Shown: one piece after another, positions 51,401-57,733 of the stretch | Layout of the letters: each line of letters opens with the position of its first letter | Numbering within the stretch: the first letter of the stretch is position 1 | DNA from: Caulochytrium protostelioides | Taxonomy: Eukaryota > Chytridiomycota > Caulochytriomycetes > Caulochytriales > Caulochytriaceae | Reading direction: 5' to 3' | DNA length: 64,000 nt | Assembly (NCBI GenBank): GCA_003615045.1 | Contig: ML014141.1 | Location: 1 to 64,000 of the forward strand | Notes under the pieces: generated by a model | Told to the model about the DNA's origin: nothing | The model's database searches: none | The model's input: the letters and a program-made list of their open reading frames with translations, nothing else | Position numbers and translations under genes: made by a program

Positions 51401-52860
51401 GAGAGCGGCGAGAGCGGGGCAGAGACGGTTGCGGCCAGAAACAGACGGCTGATGGCGTCGTCCAGCACGAGGTCGGGACCCTGCGCAGTCGTGCTCTCGT
51501 GGCGCAGCAGACGGCCGAGCCGATACGTTTCGGCCTGGGCGGTCTGCAACAACCGCGTGCGTGCCAGGGGATGCGTGGTGGACGGCAGCGCCTGAGCGAG
51601 GACGCGGAGGGTGGCGCGGTGCGCAGCATACTGGGCACGATGGCTTGCCGCCGCCGCCGCTTCGTGTCCACGTGGCCGGTGATCGGCGGCGTCGATGACG
51701 ACGGCTGGCGCCAGCCGACGTGGCAGCCGGACCGCGTAGTCAGCGCGCAAAAGGGGCGCGTCGTCGAGCCACTGGCGGTAGAGGTCCATCAGCATCGCGT
51801 CGCTCTCGAGCACCGCGATCGGCGACTCGAGCGTGATTTGGTCGATCCGCACGGGCGTCGCGCCCTCCGAGCGCGCCATCAGGCGCACGATCCGGTACGG
51901 CACGACCCCGGCGGGCGGCGGCTTGGCGCCGGTGAGTTTCCGGGGCCCGACCGTGGCCGTGGAGGCTCGCGAGGCGCCGCGCGAGGGTCGGGCGGCCAGC
52001 GGTGGGGCCCGGAGCACATCGACGAGGTCGGCGACGAGGTCGAGCAGCGCGAGCCGCTCCGCCACGTGGAGCCGCGACGCACGCCACCGGTCCATGAGCA
52101 GCTCGAGCAGATCGTCGCGGTGCTCGCGGTACACGGGATTGATGGCGCGTCCGATGAGAAAGACGATGAGCCACGCGCGGAAAGTGAGCGGCGGACACGG
52201 CGTCGCCGCGATGGACGGCGGCGGCGGCGGCGGGGCCGTCGCAAGCGCCTCCGCGGACGCGGTCGGCGGGGCCACGGGCCGCGGACGGTATCGACGGTAG
52301 AGACAGACGCGGCCCGTCACGTCGCGGACGGCCTGGGCCGAAGCCGCCGCCGTCGCACGGGACCGCGCCGTCGCGGCGGCCGGGTCCCGCACCGCAGACG
52401 CATCATACCACGCGGCGGCCGGCAGCGGCTGCGCGAGCTCGTCGCCGAGCTGCTCGAGCGCCACGGGCAGTAGGTTGAGCGTGCTCGTGACCTGGAGCCG
52501 CTGCGAGGCGCTCAGCGTGGGCGTGGGCGTGGGCGCGGGCGGGAGCGGGAGCGTCGGCGCCGCGGCGGCCGGGGCCACGGCAGGGCGCTCGGCGTTGGGC
52601 ATCGAGCGCGTGACGAGCACGCTGAAGAGGCTCTGGCAGTGGGCGGCCTGCCGAGCCGCGATCGGCCCCGAGGCGTCGGCGGCGTCGGCGGCGGCCGTCG
52701 CCGCTGGACCAGGGAGAGACGCAGGCGCGGCAGCACTGGCGGGTCGGGGGTCCGCGGCCGGCGCGGCGGCGGCGGCGGCGGGGGGCTCCGCAGGACGGTC
52801 ATCGTCCTGGAGGAAGCTGAGGATCTGCTTGATCACGCTCGAGAGCAGCGGGTCCGGCAT
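42481..52860 (-). CDS. ATR: PIKK checkpoint kinase ATR (Mec1/Rad3)
   Basis: A 3459-aa Ser/Thr kinase activated by RPA-coated single-stranded DNA. It has an N-terminal HEAT-type solenoid with Ala/Pro/Ser inserts; a UME-like segment near 1510-1600 ('LRIMGDRARNALPQVISTLQ'); a FAT region (about 2100-2950); and a kinase domain with 'CKPKDDLRKDARFMEF', 'HIRTYAV'-type 'RIRTYAVTPISEECGLIQWV', catalytic loop 'GLGDRHGENILFD' (Asp3292), metal motif 'VHVDLNCLFEKG', and 'VPFRLTHNLTDALG'. The FATC tail is 'PLSVEGQVQELIRAATDVNL' ending 'MYIGWGSYL'. These strings match ATR, not ATM, TOR or TRRAP. Human ATR is 2644 aa and Rad3/Mec1 about 2380, so this one is some 30-45% longer. The ATG at 52860 is in GCCGCCATG context; the frame stays open to 53118 with only GTG, so an upstream exon remains possible. 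Single exon as annotated. Confidence 0.96.
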   Translation of the reverse strand: MPDPLLSSVIKQILSFLQDDDRPAEPPAAAAAAPAADPRPASAAAPASLPGPAATAAADAADASGPIAARQAAHCQSLFSVLVTRSMPNAERPAVAPAAAAPTLPLPPAPTPTPTLSASQRLQVTSTLNLLPVALEQLGDELAQPLPAAAWYDASAVRDPAAATARSRATAAASAQAVRDVTGRVCLYRRYRPRPVAPPTASAEALATAPPPPPPSIAATPCPPLTFRAWLIVFLIGRAINPVYREHRDDLLELLMDRWRASRLHVAERLALLDLVADLVDVLRAPPLAARPSRGASRASTATVGPRKLTGAKPPPAGVVPYRIVRLMARSEGATPVRIDQITLESPIAVLESDAMLMDLYRQWLDDAPLLRADYAVRLPRRLAPAVVIDAADHRPRGHEAAAAASHRAQYAAHRATLRVLAQALPSTTHPLARTRLLQTAQAETYRLGRLLRHESTTAQGPDLVLDDAISRLFLAATVSAPLSPLSPVMPRGPYSGERRLSDPEDTMAGLHSTQFQLALPFPTAWTAFAAPWPITLHDGDSETDEALHQLTAMLRTPASPEQDPDTTRVGLVLQGDTDLPMRDGEAAATPSKRAFPAHDAARSHAVDAAMTDAAAATADVEMDTDVPSRPHKRPLIQRPSALSSSTSSSETGTASTAATAATTATSSSAMSSHATSSSSLSSPLGGGSASSSTPRLADLPQAGGWVDAVQQLDTMLAGPLRSDLLRVGTIDAAPPAAANDTDADPLAAQRQRYARHVVTIAFMIPNMYGQTAAAAVLHYAVNRVQQCAASLSKATLSPNDVATLFLKHIPFILLVIRQAGHWLDPERADAASEVWRPAQAMHATVEWAIAWTLLATSAPRVSALSEMDPSDREAFAWISQGMLRGAAASESVSDACRSISQACVDPVRWATWHRAMQHLTALSTSARDGACSLSDLHRRVIQTCVKRSYRCFTHTVPHLSLVLAARTPLLTVPAPTSTETDRAAPEGDPVAHRLLALITTVTSLADALVVAEQPAPDLRVIEQSIATIRRAVAALAEGPAVATTPALSHAWSRLFEALQRLNCASAQTQHRGRAVSPDEWSASPRPTCSACGRQTAASLATAYPALLNEGAWSPLLHAWVLDDQAPLALRLGAVQTIQSLMAHTPPAVTDERVDLMALIFDLIAQPEPRLAHEAVPLAAALYLHRSDLRVPSSVHSQPAHGTLIVQLERVLDAASRSLSEEVAIAALARIGSCGQERALVAVLMVLLGQIHPKRLLSNALIIEHLHQMAERLDQRLVDLFLIHAAALAPAFAQLFSEDPDGFKMIIDSTGIALKEFCNRLLQDLLPQMVLLRDAKALHALAKLTQRSVQDLLITDIGYILSEFFLRFEQDTALFLIEQTSSPTMRMTLAQFVRSCPLLLLNQLVFRLWDGNDVSEQALRAILVIRETLTLSPKSSQSQQISSHTGQPAGQANGGAAAAASPELEMETRLLDEAAYTLIGDFLAPYLLGLLSGIGDAVGEGAHLRPATARIAHIRSLGVLLRIMGDRARNALPQVISTLQSGLEDTTAHRVAIRCATLAAWKDFASYISPMLLQPHLPHILACVLNNYDDALPMVREASVLVVNTLFARGEAVYPDETFALMCDIPDDPSLARWQVHTNHCRKRYRVSLRYEAKSQSQAGQFINEPWYMEHPTLSRLPDIRRILDASSLILLKACLHDLQRLCHTNGGELLRLLVDSNSPGLTEVVLSLRTKLLEMACARSAARDTLQQYLIQCLAFFQPLEALHNSFDPHSLGPNAETASPPKPNRQMVAAATLFPNIRDTEATLAAKETPAHVWRLAMTMLITQVIPAFRAARDTHFQDHLAYTIQETLTFCGLRAKLVDEAEKFRDLLTAQHFEASFSAQGPGTHLARAASKTSVVDSPASSTVGNGGAVPRRGSTLLRTYTGLTETDFRYTPFEGLPIESIQHIPSPELQIMAMWLQLTPSEVEIVQPFLRTRYSIITPPAVTTPTPVYTHQTTFFGWLVSFTTHLVRCLPSGDHLRRYVTDVARNLLENPESGLAPFLFPHVCFQVLASRSGLLTDMVAAAGVPAPTGRMGDLTVVTDEFRLILDDMPHFLVSSDAVQQGLVHAVKSRASLTEKQLLCCRQLFTFLDQLQACQTEQTKIAIARTSERTPRNLARHDSASKLAKGPQVNEALQNMIDHCMKALPNVTLANAAFHCGDFARAVSYFETHIRHMRLNASEESLQPLYSDLQRLYRYLDEPDGLEGISTKFLHPSLEQQILDHEVAGRWNSAQTCWEILSAQTPHPRDRVACSVGILMSQSRMGHYEAVLSQLNGMLPPPPSRTAPLTMGLPSQAGGATTHPLDDLDAHQVSQAAATDPDLKRSIAKIQCEAAWRLQQWDVIERKMVDDGATVAPRSALAGIPEPISPPSSHVLVSLQQVIPGLASTPFEVGLAYVLYLIKQHQFPQAEAVIAELRMNLSRALSTLMQDYNHVQHEITGALAILGDIDLFLQVLASYSDDTDGHQHPAARFAEAQAAILAAAPSALRPITLSTRAFDEIVQNWDLRFLLASGHGVTVQEPRLAVQRTLLSALAVDGASKHPVLGRRIQYHIGRLWLQTARVNRQAHYREPALQAILQATSLKTPYAFVERAKWLKQGNQTQRAIFELRTAIDTLMETESQAQADPKQPKPSKLDAWTSGLNFAAAMHASYADLFGTPELMALQPASEKLYLRTKTQLTLAGYLEESNSGNPAMIASIYNLALGRENMELERTCYHFGRFYNKCYDKDRENIKQQELIAAANPKAAGTASGMKRAGSRSTVIDVTGPGSPKAIDPERDEGASDRFKATMPVMDAARADAIIDASQMAMKVITMYIRALRLGTKYIDHTLPRLLTLWLDEGSRVMQAAAMPKELQARAKQHERLIRTMNQLVSDARSQLPTWQFMTALPQLTSRINHKTTFVYDVLKDILVTTLVVYPHQTIWHLLPLGKSKKKIQQQRCKQVYALARSEDLWQDPNDARSQATDRAGHAAAAAGSGTKAPRSVGDRIEVAVRLCDHLLNICELPIQKQENSFRLSVHFRTLLKIMPMDVLIPLQNSMTVTLPRLVASSYLRHQAHDPTLHKPFPRSLPTIHTFQDEVGVMTSLIRPRKLTIIGSDGHQYHFLCKPKDDLRKDARFMEFAGIISRLLQRDEQSRGRGLRIRTYAVTPISEECGLIQWVPATTGFRIIVQQRYTARGMGLPSSAIRAIAERRGKDWNKRLHAFVHDLLPPHPPIFYTWFHEMFGTPQRWLAARSRYAATMATMSIVGWIIGLGDRHGENILFDEKSGDCVHVDLNCLFEKGLTLAEPELVPFRLTHNLTDALGVTGVEGPFRRGCESVYRVMREHRDALNAVLETFLHDPLCEWGKSLRFAAGHTGSLVEKQQAMEVEQAAKALATIDRKLLGIDKVSIPLSVEGQVQELIRAATDVNLLAQMYIGWGSYL

Positions 52861-53422
52861 GGCGGCGCAGTCACTCGTCCGATGCGGCCGCGCACGGCGA
52901 TCTCCCCCGCCACGATCAGGTCTGGCGCCAGTGGAGCAGCAGCGCTGGTAGATCAATCGGAGCCGCGGTGGAGGGGTCGATCGACAGAAGTCGCGGAGAG
53001 CAGGGCCGTGGAGCAGGGCCGCGACGTCGAGGGGAGGTCGCCCGGGCGACGCGGAGCTCGTGGCCGCCGCCGCGGCGCGGACGTACAGATCGATCGCGCG
53101 TGTCTGCACCCTACTCACGACCGTGCGGGGAGACGATCCCCGCCTGCGAGCCGTTGAGGTCGATGTTCAGCGCAGGCGGGCTTGCATGTGTCTCGGATGC
53201 CCGTCGCCATGGACCCCTTGACCCGGGGATGGGTGGGGGGATGTTGCTTCCTCCGACGGCTGCGCCACCCCCGCCGTCGGACTGCTGCGCCACCATCGTG
53301 CCTTTGCACCTCGGTGCGGCCGATCTCGGCTTCATGTCGTTGATAAATACATAGTCCACGGGCGGCGCTCAGGCGCCGAGCATTCGACATCGTCGCGCTG
53401 ACGGAAACGACCCCGAAGACGC
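52861..53422. other. Intergenic ropporin-like 3' / ATR leader
   Basis: The ATR frame stays open upstream of its ATG for about 86 codons with coding-like composition and no ATG. A separate small frame on the same strand (ATG near 53332, stop ending 53111) contains a GTGAGT donor-like site, but its phase does not match a good acceptor. The region is therefore either leader with an upstream ORF or an incompletely resolved first exon of ATR. A small AT-rich patch sits at about 53335-53355. Confidence 0.4.
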
Positions 53423-54911
53423 TTAGACGAGCTCGACGTCCTCATCGCCTGCAGGAGCCGCGGCGTCGTCCGCCGCGGCGTCCACATCCGCGGCCACCTG
53501 CGCCTCGGCCTCGCCATCGGCCGCGCCCTCCGCATCGGCACCGGCACCGGCATCGGCCTCGGCACCGGCATCGGCATCGGCCACGTCGGCCTCCAGCGCG
53601 GCCTCGGCGGCCCCCGCGTCGCTCGGGTCGACGCCCGGCGCGTCGACATCGACCTCCGGCTGCGCCTCGACGGGCGCGTTCTCGGCGTCAGCCAGATCGG
53701 CGGCCGACGGGTCCACGTCCGCCGCGACGCCCGCCGCGTCCTCGGCGTCCTCGACGTCGGCATCGGCGTCCGCACGGGCGTCGGCGTCGGCGTCGGCGTC
53801 GGCGACGGCATCCGCGTCCGCGTCGGCGTCGGCGTCGGCGTCGGCGGCGTTCGCGTCAGCCGCTTCCGCCTCGCGCGGCTCCGCCTCGGAGGCCATCGTG
53901 TGGTCGACGAAGGCGGCGTGCGTCTCGCTCACGGGCACGTCGTCCATGGTCACTTCGCGCTCCGGCGCACGGTCGCGCGGCGCGGCAGCGGCGGGCTCGA
54001 GCGCCGGGGGCAGGGCGTCCAGGCGGCTCGCGGCGGCGGCGTCGGCACGGGCGGCCTTGGCGGCGGCCGAGGCGCCGAGATGCGACTGCGCGAGCGATTC
54101 CACCAGGGACAGCGGGATCTCGGCGCGCCGGTGCTCGGCGATGGCGTCGATGAATCGATGGACACCGGCGGCGTCGGCGGTCGTCTCATACTTGGCGAGC
54201 ACCTGCGCGATCTTGAGGACGACGTCGCGGATGGCGTTGCCGTCGTCGCCCGCCAGGCGGCTGCCGAGGAGCACCGCGTTGCCGAGCGTGCCGGCGCTCT
54301 GCTGGAGCAGCAGCGCCCACGTCGTGAACCACGGGATCGGGTCCGCGTACAGGTTGCCGACGCGCTGCACGTCCGTCAGCACGTCGTGCGGGATCGTCAG
54401 CTGCAAAAAGACGTCCTCCATATCACGCACCGTGATTGCCTCGCTGTCGCGGCTCTTGAACTTGGCATAGAAGGCCTCCAGCTGCATCTCGGACAACCGG
54501 CTCGACCGGCGGTTCATCTGCTCGGAGGCGAGCGACTCAAAGTATCTAGATCGATCCACCAAGACATCATGATTACATGCGCCTTCCGGGTGAGTCACAG
54601 AGCAGGAATGATCCCAGGGATGGCTTCGTCATGGAGCGATCGATCACGCCAGTGGAATCCAGGGAGGAGGGGCAAACACAGGCAGGTCCGCCGTGATCGC
54701 ATCCCCCGAGGCCCGACGATCGTGCACGGTTCACTTACTGGGCAGAGCACGCGTAGAGGTCCTGCGGCTGCTGGCGGATAATGAACTTGGCATAGTTCTT
54801 GAGGACCTCGGGCAGTTCCGGCGGGATGCGGAGCTGCTCGGCCGAGTAAATGGCCTCCTGCTTGCCGCTCGGGGCCGCGGCATCGTAGCCGGTCGAGAAC
54901 GAGGAGGCCAT
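53423..54911 (-). CDS. ROPN1L: Ropporin/RSP11-like RIIa-domain axonemal protein with acidic tail, two exons
   Basis: A 431-aa protein. The exons are 54911-54739 and 54545-53423, joined in phase 2 (1296 nt in total, an exact number of codons). Exon 1 carries 'IPPELPEVLKNYAKFIIRQQ' and 'PQDLYACSA'; exon 2 continues 'YFESLASEQ', reconstituting the RIIa dimerization-docking motif of ropporin, ROPN1L and Chlamydomonas radial spoke protein 11. The following segment ('LTIPHDVLTDVQRVGNLYAD', 'WFTTWALLLQQSAG') matches the ropporin C-terminal region. The family role is as a radial-spoke component binding AKAP-type helices in the flagellum. The last ~200 residues are an Asp/Ala/Glu/Val tail with Ala-Asp dipeptide runs, absent from the ~210-230-aa relatives. 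The ATG at 54911 has GCCACGATGG context; the open frame upstream starts only at TTG. Together with SPAG6 it argues for a flagellated organism. Confidence 0.87.
53760..53860. repeat. GTCGGC hexamer arrays encoding Ala-Asp runs
   Basis: Hexamers of the GTCGGC/GCCGGC type (plus strand) read on the minus strand as alternating Ala-Asp in the acidic tail of the ropporin-like protein. The repeat is imperfect, so it keeps the dipeptide but not exact DNA identity. This suggests selection on, or slippage bias toward, the acidic composition. Confidence 0.7.
54546..54738 (-). other. Intron of ropporin-like gene (193 nt, phase 2)
   Basis: Donor GTAAGT (54738-54733), acceptor TCTAG (ending 54546). It splits the codon CA|A within the RIIa domain. 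Splicing restores the S-A-x-Y-F family string, which is strong independent support. Confidence 0.92.
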
Positions 54912-55854
54912 CGTGGCGTCGCCTGTCGGATGCTCGCGAGCGGTGATCACGCGCGTGGAATGCGCCAAAGATGCGCAGCGGGAGTCAGTAGCGTTGCAAG
55001 AACCACCGCCGTCGATGCAGGTGATACGCGTTGGCAGGATGTCAAGCGTCGATGCGATCCGTTGCTGGGCATCGCGTATGCAGCACGCCGTCTCGTAGGC
55101 CCACTATCCATCATCCATCACCCATCATTGTCTCTCTGATCGCCGCGGCGGCCAACGGCGTCGCCAAGTCGCCAAGAAGCCGATCGCATCGCATCGCATC
55201 GCATCGCATCACATCACATCACATCGCGCCGGAGCCACCACATCCGCGCCATGCTGCGGTGCGACCGCCCACGCGTCCGCCGTGTTTCGTAGCGTGATAC
55301 GGGGCGCCGCGCTGGGTGGTGGGCCGTGGAAGCGGCGTTCTCGGACCGCCTTCCCCGGGCATCGACGCGGTCTCGACAGCGCTGAGGCGTGCGCTTGGGT
55401 GTGGCTTAGACGGCGAGGCGGGGCCGCGGGGCGCGGTGGCGCAGCCACGGACGACGATGGCTGAAGGCTGAGCCACCGACACCACGATGGGGCCTCACCG
55501 CTTCGCGGGTGGTCGACGGGGGGTGAAGTGGGCGCGACGACGCGCCTCGCGCCAGGCCAGGAGACCCGGTCATCAGGGTCGTCGCCGGCGACCTGAAGCG
55601 CCCGGTATCCTGCCTTCGCCACGAGACCTGCCGATCGCGTTGCCGATGACCTTCCACCATCGGGCTCGTTGTCGTCCGAAGACAAAGCACGTTCGATGAC
55701 CTGTCGGCGTCGGATCACCGTGATCCGTTCGTAGAAGCGTCCTGGAAGGACGAGGATCACACGGCCATCAGACGTTTGATCCGACCCTTGCTTTGCCATT
55801 CCATGCTTTGGACGCGCCGCCCTCTGATCCGCTGCGGGCGATTGGTGGACCACC
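54912..55854. other. Divergent intergenic ropporin-like / TMEM234 with pentamer repeat
   Basis: 943 bases with two divergent promoters. A GCATC/ACATC pentamer array lies at 55186-55225. A 239-codon minus-strand frame (55209-55928) covers most of it but shows mixed third positions and contains the first exon and intron of TMEM234 in antisense, so I do not call it. Confidence 0.45.
55186..55225. repeat. Pentamer microsatellite (GCATC)5(ACATC)3
   Basis: Eight tandem pentamers, the first five GCATC and the last three ACATC. This two-phase pattern suggests one mutated unit was re-amplified. The pentamer is shared with the 15-bp array at 25939-25979. Confidence 0.9.
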
Positions 55855-56642
55855 ATGTTCGATGTCATGCAACGTAAGTGACCGTCCGCTGAAGCAATCG
55901 GCAAGAGAGGTCGCGGGCCATCACTCACCCTGCTTGCTCCGCCCTATGGCATGACCCCCTTCCACACGGCTTCGCCGTCCATCGATCCAAGCGATGCAGA
56001 GCATGCGCTGGGGTTTGTGGTCGTCGCGCTCTGCTGGGGCGTCACGAACCCCCTCATCAAGCGCGGTACCCGCGGGATTGAAGGGGTCCGCGCGCGCGTG
56101 ATCCAGCGGTCCCCTCCGTCGGCGGGGGCACCGGTCATCACCCTGACGGCGTGGCAGACCCTCCAGGTGCGTGCGGGCGAGGCGTGGTTTCTGCTCACGC
56201 GCTGGCAGTACGTGGTGCCGCTTCTGCTGAATCTCTGCGGCTCGTCCATCTACTATGCCGCGCTCGGCGATGCCGGTAGGTGGCATGAAGTTTGGGATCG
56301 ACCGTGATGGGCGACACCGCTGTGTGGCATGGGAACCGTTGCCACAAGAAAAAATCTCGGTCGCTGAGCCATGCGTCGCTCATGGTCGCCGCCGCTCATT
56401 TCGCCAGCCGTGCCCATCTTTGTAGCCATGTGTGAGATTCGGTGACTCATCCCACCTTTTTATTTTTTTTTTCTGGGATGGCGCCATCGCGGATAGATGT
56501 GTCGGTGGCCGTGCCGATCAGCAATGCCCTGACCTTTGCCGTGACCACGGTCGCGAGCTGGCTGCTCGGCGAGCAGCTCGGCTCGCCGCTGACCTTTGCT
56601 GGCGTCGTCCTCGTGGTCATCGGCGTCCTCCTCCTCCTCTGA
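55855..56642 (+). CDS. TMEM234: TMEM234-family small membrane protein, three exons
   Basis: A 146-aa, four-span membrane protein of the TMEM234/UPF0546 family, related to the drug/metabolite transporter superfamily. Its molecular role is not established. The exons are 55855-55873 (19 nt, 'MFDVMQ'), 56000-56275 and 56497-56642 (441 nt together, an exact codon number). Family marks: 'FVVVALCWGVTNPLIKRG' in span 1, 'YVVPLLLNLCGSSIYY' in span 2, 'VSVAVPISNALTFAVTTVAS' in span 3, and 'SPLTFAGVVLVVIGVLLLL' in span 4. These correspond in order and spacing to the ~140-aa animal protein. The last exon joins so as to recreate D-V-S-V-A-V-P-I, as in orthologues. An alternative ATG at 55951 would skip exon 1 and give a longer, non-homologous N-terminus. 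Confidence 0.86.
55874..55999 (+). other. TMEM234 intron 1 (126 nt, phase 1)
   Basis: GTAAGT donor after ATG-containing exon 1 and a GCAG acceptor at 55999, with two pyrimidine-rich patches ahead of it. It joins C|AG to give Gln. The acceptor choice rests on phase and on protein homology; neighbouring AGs (55991, 56001) are out of phase. Confidence 0.75.
56276..56496 (+). other. TMEM234 intron 2 (221 nt, phase 1)
   Basis: GTAGGT donor, acceptor GATAG, with a long T-tract 20-40 bases upstream of the acceptor. It joins G|AT to form the Asp that precedes span 3. Confidence 0.9.
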
Positions 56643-57733
56643 CCCATCACTTTTTGTCTTTTAAATTGGGAGAGACGTTCATCGGCATGGGTTGCGCGCT
56701 GGCTCACCTTCCTCAATGGAGCGATCGAGCGATCGGATGACCGTATCACCGCACACCGATGGCGGACGGCCACGCGTCGACTGGCCCGAGACCCTGCTGC
56801 GCCGGACGCATCCATCGTCGGGCCGAATGGCTATTTTCGTCGTGGCGGCCGTCGTCTCGCCGAGGCTCGCGAGAGACGCCCAGGGCAGCCAGACCAGAAA
56901 CGCCACACGCGGCCGGCGCCACACGGGGCCCGGCCGCCAGGCGCCCGTCGGGAGGCGGCGATCGGCGGCGGTGTGGCGTTCTATCGCCGCGGGGGTGGGA
57001 CGGCGGTCTGGGTGGCTCAGACGCCCAGGCGTTCCCGCCGGTTCGGACCTGGCGTCGCGGCACTAGCGCAGGGCAATGGCCCATGGCCTGGTTGCCGGAC
57101 TAGCGCGCCGGTCTCGGCTGATCGAACGAGAGACGTGCCGTGCCGTATGAGCGTTGAGTCACCCGAGCCGGCTCGATCGACCCCGCGACGTGGGCAGCGA
57201 TGGCTCGTGGCTTGACTTTTGGCGTTCTTGAGCACCATCGATGCTTCCAGTCCCACCTTCCCGTATACTCGGGCCCGCCAAGTGTCGACGCCGCACGACT
57301 TCGCGGTGGCTAGCGGCCGCTCTGGCACCCGCATCGCTGTCTCTGCCTCCCTTGCGACCCCCATTTTTCTCTCGCTGACCGTCTTGATGGACGCTCGGAT
57401 CCCCGACGAGATTGACGCTGCGACTCGCATTTCCGGCATCCGCCGCTCCACCGTGACATTAGAGACGCCGACCGAGGCCCGCACAGCCAGGGACCATGAT
57501 CCGATAGACACGTCCGAGTGAACCGGTGGCCCCCTCGATTCCCCGCATCCTCGCGCTCCCGACTCTAGGCGGGTCCCCGCCCCGCCGCGCCCTCGTCTGG
57601 CGCAGCGCCCGGAGTATCCCGGCCTCCCGCCGTCCCGCGGACGCTCCGAGCTCGGCAGGGGCGATTCGGAAGCGGCGCGACCGCTCGATCCCGACGCTGA
57701 GGGGCACTCCTGCCCCGGCCTCCCGCACGCGCC
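56643..57733. other. Intergenic TMEM234 / CH-domain giant
   Basis: 1.1 kb between two same-strand genes. Open frames on both strands (for example minus 57017-57769) lack family resemblance and steady codon bias. A T-rich patch lies right after the TMEM234 stop. No RNA gene is seen. Confidence 0.45.

Noticed and set aside
42481..52860. TRRAP/Tra1 as identity of the giant PIKK
   Set aside because: The size suggested Tra1, but the catalytic D-R-H-G-E-N and metal-site Asp are intact, whereas TRRAP/Tra1 is catalytically dead. The strings around C-K-P-K-D-D-L-R-K-D and the FATC tail are ATR-type.
53111..53332. Possible first exon of ATR ending at a GTGAGT
   Set aside because: The candidate exon ends in phase 1. 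The only phase-matched AG before the ATR ATG (in a GGGGGAG context) lacks a pyrimidine tract, and the better CAG acceptors are out of phase.
55209..55928. 239-codon minus-strand frame
   Set aside because: It overlaps the first exon and intron of TMEM234 in antisense. Its third codon positions are mixed, unlike every real gene here.
55946..55960. ATG at 55951 as TMEM234 start, with a two-codon uORF ATG-GCA-TGA over it
   Set aside because: Splicing from the 55855 exon places this segment inside intron 1 and gives an N-terminus of the family's normal length.
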